This document shows positions 1 to 7,480 of a DNA stretch of 27,103 bases, one piece after another. Source of the DNA: Perkinsus olseni (taxonomy: Eukaryota; Perkinsozoa; Perkinsida; Perkinsidae). Numbering within the stretch: position 1 is the stretch's first letter; every line of letters begins with the position of its first letter. The translations under genes and the position numbers were made by a program. Below the pieces are notes generated by a model. That model did not search any database. It had not been told where the DNA came from and worked only from the letters and a program-made list of their open reading frames with translations. The stretch covers positions 1 through 27,103 of the forward strand of contig JABANP010000621.1 of NCBI GenBank assembly GCA_013115135.1, read 5' to 3'.

Positions 1-3000
1 AACCTTACCCTGAACGCTAGCAAGTGCGAGTTCGCGGCGCCGTCGGTTCATTATCTCGGCCACATCTTTGACGGTCACGGAACCAGGCCTGACCCGGACC
101 GGGTGGACACCATCGCCAACTGGGCGCCGCCTACGACGGTTACGGAGATCAAGCAATTCCTCGGTTTGGTAGGGTATTATCGCGAGTTCATCCCCAGGTT
201 CGCGAGTATTGCCTTGCCGATACAGAGGTTGACGTCGACCTGTGCTGCGACTCCGAATGCTATTCAAGAGCATTGGAGCGCGGAGTGCGACGAGAGGTTC
301 GCCATATTGAAGCGAGCCTTGATGGATCTTCCGGCGTTGAGCTACCCCGATTTCGACTTGCCGTTTGAGATTTGTTGTGACGCCAGCAACTACGCGATTG
401 GTGCGGTGCTGCAACAGGAGGGGAGGCCTCTCTCCTTCTTCTCGCAGTCGTTGTCGGGACCCCAACTGCGATGGCACACGTTCGAGAAGGAAGGGTTTGC
501 GTTGTTCCGAGCTTTGCAGAAGTTCCGACATTATGTTCTCGGACACGGTTTGGTGGTGACCATTTTCTCGGACCATCGTCCCCTTCAGCACTTGGCTAAG
601 TGTGAATCGCCGAGGGTTCAGCGCTGGGTTCTCGCCATGCAGGACTACCACTTCCAGGTTCGCTACAAGGAGGGCGTGAAGAACGTCAATGCTGACGCCC
701 TGTCACGCCTCCCGCGGCGACTCCCTAAGGTTGATTGTGATAGCCCCGACCAGAAAGCTGTTGCGACGTTCGCAGTTCGAGACGACGTCCCTGCGTTCAA
801 CCTGGTGGTCCTCGACCAGCTGTTCTCGCGTGATGAGCTTCGTGAAGCACAGACCATGGACGACACTCTCCGTGTGGTTCGTGATCGCGTGGACAGTGGT
901 GAGCCTCTGTTGAAGAGGGAGTGGCGCACTCCCGAACTCCTTCCCTACAAGCGGATTGTCTCCTCTCTGCGTGTTAGTGACGGTCTCCTCGTGCGTTTGG
1001 TTCGTAAGGATGCTCTTGACCCCCTTAAGGCAGCCGTGGTGTTACCACCGCCCCTGCGTGAGCAAGCTCTGGACCACTACCACGACGTCACCGGTCACTT
1101 CGCAAGGGACAAGTTCGTGGGGAAGATGCAGGAGGAGGTCTACTGGCCCAGCATGCACCTGGATGGTATCACGTACCTGCAGCGGTGTCGCGAGTGTCAA
1201 GTCGCCGGTTCGCACCCCACCACGAGGTCTCCCTTGGTCCCCGTACCGGTCGGCAGGCCTTGGCATACGCTGGCGATTGACTACCTCACCATCGGCACCA
1301 GTTCGCAAGGGTACAAGTATCTGGTGGTCATCCAGGACTACTTCACGAAGTGGGCAGAGGCCTTCCCGTTGGTTCGAGATACGATGGAAGAGACGCTTCC
1401 TCATTTGTTAGCCCTCTTCGCTCGTTTCGGACCTCCCGTTCGTATGCACTCTGATCAGGGTAGCCAGTTCGAAGGCCAGCTGTTCAGGCGTACCCTCGAG
1501 GCCCTCAACATCAATCGTTCGCGAACCACCGTTTACCACCCCTCGGGTAACGGTTTGGTAGAGCGGTTGAATGGCACCCTCATCGGTTTACTGCGACGTC
1601 ACACTTCGGTGCCGGACTGGCCGGCTCATTTGCCTGCCCTGTTGTATCGTTACAACACAGCCATTCACGCTTCCACCGGCTACAGTCCCTACATGCTGAT
1701 GTTTGCGAGAGAGCCGCCGAGAGAGTTCGTCCCCGTCACCACAGCGTACGGCCCCCTGATGTTCGACACGGTCGTCTATGGCGAGTTCGTGGAAAGGGTT
1801 CGGGCTTACTTAGACGACGAGGTTGACAAGGCCGTTACGCGTGCTGCTCAACGGTATAGGGCTCTCTACGACCGGTCGGCTCAGCCGGCGCCCTTCTACA
1901 TCGGAGCGCGAGTATTTCTGCGGGTTCCTAGTCCCGAGAATAAGCTCGCACCGAGATGGGAAGCAGATTGGGTTGTCACGGACATCGTGGGCTCGCAAGA
2001 CCCGGTAAAGGTAGTTCGCATCCGCCAGCTGGAGACCGACAAGGTGAAGGTTTCTAGTGTTGATCATCTTCGCCTGGACCCTATTCAGTTCGAGGACGCT
2101 CCGCCCGACCTCCTAGACCGAGTTCAACGCGCAGCCCCTTCCGTGGCCGATCTGCCGCCGTTCGTACCTGAGATGCCGGGCGACCGGCAGCTGCATTCGC
2201 GGGTGGTACCGTCTCCTTGGCATGCTAACCAAGACGCCGACCTGCCTTCTCCAAGATGGGAGCCAACGCCGGCTCCACCGGCAGCGCCGCCGGCACCAAC
2301 ACCGGCGATGCCACCTCCTGCAGCGACTCCCGCGGTACGACGACCAGCCCCTCCACCACTTGTGACGCCGACCCCGAGAACGACGCCGCGTGGCCGACCA
2401 CGAGTACGACCAACTCCCGGAGCCTTCCAGGCTCCTCGTGGTGCTTCGGCACCGTCCCGTGCCGTTCGCGGTACACCCACGTCGAGTCCGCCTCGGCGGA
2501 CTCCCACTTCCGCCCCTCCGCTGGCGGATAGGCCGACGACGACTCCGCAAGGTCCGGTGGACGAGATCGACATTCCGGCAGAACGGTCTGCCGCCGCTCC
2601 TTCTCGCCCTTCCTCAGTTGTCCATGAATCGCCACCGTCGGCCGCTCCTCGCTCAGGCGACATTTCGTCACCGTCGTCTGAGACCCCGACAAGTCGTTCG
2701 ACCCCCTCTTCCAAGTCACGCCATTCGTCTACGCCGTCGAGTGCGCGTTCTGGTCGTTCGACGCCCCCTTCGCCCGTTGGTTCCTCACGCCGGTCTGCCC
2801 ATGACCCCGATGCCTCCGTGGCATCGAGTAGGCAGAGCGCCGACCCCCAAAGGTCCTTGGTGGGAGAACCGCCCTCTCCTTCGGCGCGTAGTTCTGTTGC
2901 AACAGCGTCTAGTCCCTGCTCCTCACGCCGCTCTTCCCCTGGTTCGCCCTCGTCGAGCGCCGATTCCCACGAGTCCTTGGTGCTGGAGCAGGCTACGCCG

Positions 3001-3198
3001 TTGTTTGAACGTCCTGTAACGCGTTCGCGCAACAATCGACTACCGCCCCCTCGTGTACCATTCTCTTCGGACACGTACGTTCCGTTAGCTTTACGACGGC
3101 CCCCAACAGTTCGGGGTTCGCGTGAACCTGCGTACGAGTCCGCCGCCAGCTCAGTCGCCGACACCGACTTCGACGACGCCCGTTCCAATTTTAATTAA
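1..3198 (+). CDS. pol: Ty3/gypsy retrotransposon Pol, 5'-truncated by the window edge
   Basis: The frame is open from base 1, so the protein begins upstream; the GTG at 103 is only an internal codon. In order: the end of reverse transcriptase (LNASKCEF, VHYLGHIF near 13-72) and the connection FLGLVGYYREFIPRF (157-201). RNase H follows, with acidic residues in CDAS (Asp 379), TFEKE (about 478) and SDHRPL (Asp 571), and a final NADALSRL (Asp 694). The integrase has an H2C2 zinc finger (HYHDVTGHF ... CRECQ, about 1072-1200) and a DDE core with Asp 1279, Asp 1453 and Glu 1561, exactly DD35E spacing. A GPY/F-like C-terminal module ends with the DHLRLDP block near 2075. The last ~370 residues (about 2080-3198) are a Pro/Ser/Arg-rich tail of low complexity, unusual for Pol. 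No internal stop or frameshift is seen. It would copy element RNA to DNA and integrate it. GTTCG is heavily over-represented. Confidence 0.95.
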   Translation, partial: NLTLNASKCEFAAPSVHYLGHIFDGHGTRPDPDRVDTIANWAPPTTVTEIKQFLGLVGYYREFIPRFASIALPIQRLTSTCAATPNAIQEHWSAECDERFAILKRALMDLPALSYPDFDLPFEICCDASNYAIGAVLQQEGRPLSFFSQSLSGPQLRWHTFEKEGFALFRALQKFRHYVLGHGLVVTIFSDHRPLQHLAKCESPRVQRWVLAMQDYHFQVRYKEGVKNVNADALSRLPRRLPKVDCDSPDQKAVATFAVRDDVPAFNLVVLDQLFSRDELREAQTMDDTLRVVRDRVDSGEPLLKREWRTPELLPYKRIVSSLRVSDGLLVRLVRKDALDPLKAAVVLPPPLREQALDHYHDVTGHFARDKFVGKMQEEVYWPSMHLDGITYLQRCRECQVAGSHPTTRSPLVPVPVGRPWHTLAIDYLTIGTSSQGYKYLVVIQDYFTKWAEAFPLVRDTMEETLPHLLALFARFGPPVRMHSDQGSQFEGQLFRRTLEALNINRSRTTVYHPSGNGLVERLNGTLIGLLRRHTSVPDWPAHLPALLYRYNTAIHASTGYSPYMLMFAREPPREFVPVTTAYGPLMFDTVVYGEFVERVRAYLDDEVDKAVTRAAQRYRALYDRSAQPAPFYIGARVFLRVPSPENKLAPRWEADWVVTDIVGSQDPVKVVRIRQLETDKVKVSSVDHLRLDPIQFEDAPPDLLDRVQRAAPSVADLPPFVPEMPGDRQLHSRVVPSPWHANQDADLPSPRWEPTPAPPAAPPAPTPAMPPPAATPAVRRPAPPPLVTPTPRTTPRGRPRVRPTPGAFQAPRGASAPSRAVRGTPTSSPPRRTPTSAPPLADRPTTTPQGPVDEIDIPAERSAAAPSRPSSVVHESPPSAAPRSGDISSPSSETPTSRSTPSSKSRHSSTPSSARSGRSTPPSPVGSSRRSAHDPDASVASSRQSADPQRSLVGEPPSPSARSSVATASSPCSSRRSSPGSPSSSADSHESLVLEQATPLFERPVTRSRNNRLPPPRVPFSSDTYVPLALRRPPTVRGSREPAYESAASSVADTDFDDARSNFN

Positions 3199-3220
3199 CG
3201 CACCGTAGGCGCGGATTCTT

Positions 3221-3240
3221 GGTGGGAGAAGGGGGGTGGT
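3221..3240 (+). other. Polypurine-tract-like sequence after pol
   Basis: A purine-rich 20-mer (GGTGGGAGAAGGGGGGTGGT) lies 22 bases after the pol stop codon. In Ty3/gypsy elements the polypurine tract that primes plus-strand DNA synthesis sits just upstream of the 3' LTR, so this position would fit. If so, an LTR would start near 3236-3240 (TGGTGCGCAC...). I cannot see a second copy of such an LTR in the window, so this remains a candidate. Confidence 0.4.
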
Positions 3241-3548
3241 GCGCACCCCTGACTCCGGCGTGTTCATGACCGTTCTCGTGTTCGCGCTTTGTCTTGCTCC
3301 CTTTCTTTCGCAAGCGTTCGCGTGCTTCGTTGTGATGGTTTTGACCACTCTGTGCGATCGTACGCACCGTGGCGCCACGTCACGTGACGTGATGCGCCGA
3401 ACCGTTTCTTGTTGGCCGACCGTTTCGCGGCCTTCTCGCCCTTTTGGCGAACAGTTCGACTGTTGTGATTGCTCGAGCTCTTGGAAGTGTCTTGGCGGCA
3501 TCACTGCGCGCGCTTTAAGTGATTGCCGCTCTTTCTAGTATTTATTCG

Positions 3549-3586
3549 AGGGAGACAGGGTTCGCGTACGTGCTGTCCCCCTCGCG
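3549..3586 (+). repeat. Stem-loop upstream of the second ORF
   Basis: CGAGGGAGACAG (3549-3560) pairs with CTGTCCCCCTCG (3575-3586) with one mismatch, leaving a 14-base loop that contains GTTCG. A short GGGG...CCCC hairpin follows directly. The position in the presumed 5' leader of the 3678-6920 ORF suggests an RNA structure such as a packaging or translation signal; that role is inference. Confidence 0.6.
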
Positions 3587-3677
3587 GGGTTGATGCCCCA
3601 GTGTTCATTGCATTCGTGTGCACTTCGCCGCGTGGTTCGCTAGTACCGTGTCAGTTCTGGGTTCGTGCTTGTTCTAC

Positions 3678-6600
3678 ATGAGCCTGCGCCCGCTAGCGAA
3701 CTTGGTTTGTGATGTCCTCCCGCCGGAGGGAGGTGATTGTGCTTATTTCGCCGTGGTTTGTGAGGCCCAGCTAGGTTCGCGCGATCCGCCTACGCCCTTG
3801 GCTCGTCGTTCGCGTGAGTATAGTACCTCCTGTGTCCTCAAGCATGTCCCCGGCAAGGAGAGTTACCGCCCAGTGGAGGGTTCTGACGAGCAAGGCCGAA
3901 GGATTCAGACCCATGACCGCAACAACGATGCCGAGGTCATGGTTCCCGCCATCATGGCCATACGCTCGCCCTCCTACTTGGACGCCTCTTCGGTTCACGG
4001 GTTGTGTCGTTCGCGAGTGTCCCGCGGGTTTCCGTTTGAACTTCCCAATGTTCGTGCCCACGTTGAAGGTTTCTGCCCGTCGTTCAAGGAGCGAAGCGTC
4101 CCCTTCGACCAGATGGCTTGCGGTATGAAGGTTGTGTTCGCGGAAGCCGTGAACGCTGATAACCTCGCGGACAGACCCGGTGAGTTTTTGTTACGCTCCT
4201 CGATCGTGCTGCCGTTCGAGCGTGCTTCCTTCTGTGTCCACTGTTCACAGCTATCGAGCTGGACGGACGCGCGGCAGGAGCTCGGTGAGGATGCGGTTCG
4301 TGGTGACATCAAGGTCACGCCAGCCGAGTATGATATTCTGACTAAGGTGTTTTGTCGACATGCCCTTCCCAAGAAGGCTGGTTCGGAGACGGTTCACCAG
4401 GCTGCCATTGGTTCGCCCGCTGTTGCTACGAGGTCGACCCCTAAGAAGGCGTACCCCGTGTTCTTCGTGGATCTTCAGCCGTTCGCGGACGACTATGGTC
4501 AGCCGTTCGTCACCCTCGACTTCACCGTCCCCGCTAGGGCTGCCGGGGCCTTCGGGTCCCCAAGCCACCCCTTAGCTCAGTTGGCTGCGTTCGTGTATGA
4601 GACTTACGTGCCGTTTCCTCGCCGCTTCGGCGTGTTCGTGCACCCTCGGGTGCAGCGTTTGATGGTTTGGACTCTTGATACGTCACTCGGGTTCGGGCTT
4701 CTTCGGGAGTGTTATCCGTGTCGCGATGGTCGCCGTGACAAGTTGGCGAAGATTCTGCGTTCGGTTCGTGAGGCTCGCGAGAAATTGTTGTCGGGCAAAG
4801 CTTCCCCTTTGGAAGCGGTACCTCGCGCCGGTTCGAGCTCGTCTTCTGCCGTTCTGACTCCCCGTCAGGAGGCTCCTTCTCGAGCAAGCCCCTCACCTCC
4901 TCCGAGACCGGTGACGCCTCCTCGATGCTCTTCGAGCTCTTCTTCGCGGCCGAACGTCGAATCGACTCCCGCCGGTTCAGTCCGCCCTCTTCACACCGGT
5001 CCAGTGCCGACCGCCTCTGGCGGATCCTCTTCCTCGGTGGCCGTTCGTGTTTTGGATGAACTACTCCGTGGACCTTCACCTGGTGACGTTCAGCCTGAGC
5101 CTGCTCCGGTTCGAGATCTGACTCCTCCACCTCTTCCACGACCCCCGACGAATGAAGGTTATGAGGCCTACTACCGTTCGTCGAACAAGCGTTCTCCCGC
5201 CTTTGACCACTACGCCAGGTATGACTCTAACCCGGATGCGGTACCTCCTCTTCCGGCCGAGGCTGCCGATCATGGGCCCCGTTCGCGCAGCCGTTCGCCA
5301 AGACGTGTCGATCCCCCTCAAGAGGTAGTCGCCATTCCTTCGAGGATGCTCGAGGGAGCGGCCGCCAGCATCCGGGTAGGTACCGATGTGGTTCGTGAGC
5401 AATTGCGTATTACGGCGGAGGTTCTTGGGTTCGCTTATGGTTCTGCAGACTTCGCGTCTTATGTCCTTCGTCGAGGTTTGGAAGGTGTTTTACGCGATGG
5501 CGAAGCTAGGCTATTCCGTTCGTCCACCCCGGCTTCATGGGCTTATGGTTCGTGGAGTTACGGGCCCGGTACCGGAACGGCGCTTCTCCGTCCGGCATCG
5601 GTTCGTTCAGAGGATCAGGTCGAGCAGGACTACAACGACCTTTATGGCCCTTCTTCAGCCGGTTCGTACGTGGCGCCTGGCGTGCTGCATGGTGATCCCG
5701 ATGTTGTTCGTGCTTCGGTGGTCTCTGACTCTCAGCTCAGTGTCGACGAGTCTCAGCCCGGTTCGCAGACGTTTCAGACCGCCCCCTCGCTTCCGGCTTG
5801 GGCCTTGTTCTTTGCTGGTGTGGATAGCGCGCCTCTGCGCGAGGCCCCTGCTATTCCTCCGCAGTATGAGCCGCGCAAGTTGTCCTTTTATGGCCTTCTT
5901 GCCGGTTCGCGTAACCGCCCCGACTTGTCGTGGGTGGATTCCGAGGTGTATGTTCGTGGACTCTCCCCTCAGTGGCAGGACGTTTGGGTGGATCGTTGGT
6001 TAGGATTTTGGGAGGTTCGTGAAGATGTCTTCCCCGATGGTTGCGCCAACGTTCGTGGTTTTAATGTTATGTGCACTCCTGTCGCTGCTGGGTTCGTGAC
6101 GTCCGCTGACGAGCTCGCCTCGGCTGATATCAGCGGTTGTGTACTGGTGTTGACCGGATTGGCTGCCGGTCCTCGTCGTGGTTCGGACGCCCGCAACAAC
6201 GGCTGGGTACCCTTCGCTTACGAGATTCTGGATTGGTGCTTGGCCGGTGGTCTCCCGGTTCGTATCGTTCTGAACCATACCGACAAGGCTATAGTTCGCG
6301 GTCCTGAAGCGATGTCGAGGATGAGGAATGAAGCGTCGCTCGTGTTTTGCTGTCCCGAGCACGCCTCTGCCGCTATCTTCAGGTTCGCGTCTCTTAATGC
6401 GGTTCGTCCCCTTATCCCCAACCGTCGTCTCTACGTCTTCCGCAGCGACAAGGCCTGGTCTAGTACGGTTCGTGACGCTCATGACCGGTGGACTGGTTTG
6501 ACGTTTGAGGAAGTTCGCGCTGTGCTGGTCGCTACCTTCCAAGCCGCCCGAGCTAGGCAGCTGGGTCGGTTCGTGCCACCGGACATGTTGTCACCAAGGC

Positions 6601-6920
6601 CTTGGGTCGTGGACTATTGGGGACAGTGTACTGACGCCGAGTTGGTTCGAGCTCAACACCAGGAAGCTACCCCCGCTTTCCGTCTTCACTTCTACGCTCG
6701 CCATGCCGGTTCGCGCGACGCTCTGTTATATCTCAGTGCTGTGGCTTCTCACTTCCAGGACCCCGCTAACCCCTACCGTTCGGAAGGTCCGCTGACTGAT
6801 ACTACTATCGGTTCGCTGTTGGACGACGTCACTGAGTGTGGTCGTTGGATGTCTGGTAGAGGTTCGCGCCCTGCGGAGAGCTCTTCCGGTGGTTCGCCAA
6901 GGGTCATTGAGATCGACTAG
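3678..6920 (+). CDS. Large ORF of unknown function in the retroelement block (1,080 aa)
   Basis: The start is the first in-frame ATG (MSLRPLANLVCD); the frame is open back past a GTG at 3618. I recognise no family. Three parts are visible. Residues ~1-365 are a mixed globular-looking domain with several Cys (FCVHCSQL, CYPCRDGR). Residues ~370-550 are a Ser/Pro/Arg-rich linker. Residues ~560-1060 form a second folded-looking domain with blocks such as CVLVLTGLAAGPRRGSD and GGLPVRIVLNHTDKAIV. No CCHC zinc knuckle, signal peptide, membrane segment, protease or polymerase motif is seen. It follows pol in the same orientation and has the same GTTCG saturation, so it very likely belongs to the same element family. 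Possibilities are a third ORF in the env position, or a divergent Gag from a tandem copy sharing an LTR at 3240-3600. The ORF is long and intact, suggesting recent activity. Confidence 0.8.
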   Translation: MSLRPLANLVCDVLPPEGGDCAYFAVVCEAQLGSRDPPTPLARRSREYSTSCVLKHVPGKESYRPVEGSDEQGRRIQTHDRNNDAEVMVPAIMAIRSPSYLDASSVHGLCRSRVSRGFPFELPNVRAHVEGFCPSFKERSVPFDQMACGMKVVFAEAVNADNLADRPGEFLLRSSIVLPFERASFCVHCSQLSSWTDARQELGEDAVRGDIKVTPAEYDILTKVFCRHALPKKAGSETVHQAAIGSPAVATRSTPKKAYPVFFVDLQPFADDYGQPFVTLDFTVPARAAGAFGSPSHPLAQLAAFVYETYVPFPRRFGVFVHPRVQRLMVWTLDTSLGFGLLRECYPCRDGRRDKLAKILRSVREAREKLLSGKASPLEAVPRAGSSSSSAVLTPRQEAPSRASPSPPPRPVTPPRCSSSSSSRPNVESTPAGSVRPLHTGPVPTASGGSSSSVAVRVLDELLRGPSPGDVQPEPAPVRDLTPPPLPRPPTNEGYEAYYRSSNKRSPAFDHYARYDSNPDAVPPLPAEAADHGPRSRSRSPRRVDPPQEVVAIPSRMLEGAAASIRVGTDVVREQLRITAEVLGFAYGSADFASYVLRRGLEGVLRDGEARLFRSSTPASWAYGSWSYGPGTGTALLRPASVRSEDQVEQDYNDLYGPSSAGSYVAPGVLHGDPDVVRASVVSDSQLSVDESQPGSQTFQTAPSLPAWALFFAGVDSAPLREAPAIPPQYEPRKLSFYGLLAGSRNRPDLSWVDSEVYVRGLSPQWQDVWVDRWLGFWEVREDVFPDGCANVRGFNVMCTPVAAGFVTSADELASADISGCVLVLTGLAAGPRRGSDARNNGWVPFAYEILDWCLAGGLPVRIVLNHTDKAIVRGPEAMSRMRNEASLVFCCPEHASAAIFRFASLNAVRPLIPNRRLYVFRSDKAWSSTVRDAHDRWTGLTFEEVRAVLVATFQAARARQLGRFVPPDMLSPRPWVVDYWGQCTDAELVRAQHQEATPAFRLHFYARHAGSRDALLYLSAVASHFQDPANPYRSEGPLTDTTIGSLLDDVTECGRWMSGRGSRPAESSSGGSPRVIEID

Positions 6921-7480
6921 GCGCTGCTGGCGGTTCGAGCGAATTGATGACGATAGACTTTTTAGTGAAGTATTTGCTGCAAGACTTTTTATGATGATGA
7001 GCCCATTGCGTACTGCTACTGTTCGCGTAGCGTGTCTCCACGTGTGTCACGTTCGCGCTTGCGTGCTGCTGTCCCTTTTCCGGAGTTCGCGATTTTACCC
7101 CTGCTGATGTGCCCTTAGTACGTTCGTGCTTTGCGAGTGTCCGTTGCAGGTGGGAGATATGTGGAAGGAACTCGTGTTACCTTCGCTCGCCTTTGTATTG
7201 GTGCAACGGTTCGCTCCGCTCAAGCTATGTACTTGCGTGCCCCTAAGCTTGGGTTTTCTCCGGAATTGCAGACTTTGAGTAGCCTTTTGATTTTTCCTCG
7301 TTCGAGCCTCCTTGACTTGAGGTTCGTTCGTCCCGCACTACTGCTATTACCTTCAAGCTCACCCACGGTTGTGTTGCGCAACTAGTTCGAGTTGTACGGC
7401 GACAGTCGTAAATTTCCGCGCTCGCCAAAGTAATCGATTATCGGCGAATTCTCAATATCGTGGCCGGTTACTTCTAGACG
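6921..7480 (+). other. Non-coding 3' region of the retroelement block
   Basis: No convincing gene is present; the short ORFs look random. GTTCG pentamers continue (about ten) up to 7386 and then stop, so the element probably ends near 7,390-7,400. I see no clear LTR copy matching 3240-3617. A purine-rich GGTGGGAGATATGTGG at about 7150 resembles part of the tract at 3221. The next gene starts only about 80 bases after the block; CTTCTAG just before its ATG at 7481 would suit a splice or trans-splice acceptor. Confidence 0.5.

Larger units (their letters stand above)
3199..3677 (+). other. Non-coding spacer between pol and the second ORF (possible LTR/leader)
   Basis: This stretch has no ATG-initiated ORF that looks real. 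It contains the purine tract at 3221-3240, six GTTCG pentamers, a palindromic patch around GTCACGTGAC (about 3379-3388), and two stem-loops at 3549-3586 and 3587-3600. It could be an LTR plus leader, or a leader/subgenomic region. The in-frame GTG at 3618 extends the downstream ORF, but the first ATG is at 3678. Confidence 0.5.
31..7390 (+). repeat. Block of dispersed GTTCG pentamers, + strand only
   Basis: By eye I count about 95 GTTCG pentamers on the + strand between 31 and 7390, roughly one per 78 bases. The reverse complement CGAAC appears only about ten times there. From 7,400 to the window end GTTCG drops to about one per 550-600 bases. The pentamers fall in all three codon phases (xxG TTC G, GTT CG, GGT TCG) and also in the non-coding pieces 3199-3677 and 6921-7390, so amino acid content or codon choice alone does not explain them. 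A common extended form is GGTTCGYG. The block ends close to the presumed retroelement boundary. Function unknown. Confidence 0.8.

Noticed and set aside
2124..3188. Long minus-strand open frame opposite the end of pol
   Set aside because: It is Gly/Arg-rich with no start context or motifs. It mirrors the low-complexity Pro/Ser/Arg-rich tail, whose codon composition avoids stops on the other strand.
3678..6920. Gag with zinc knuckle, or Env
   Set aside because: I looked for CX2CX4HX4C, a signal peptide and membrane segments and found none, so neither label is justified from sequence alone.
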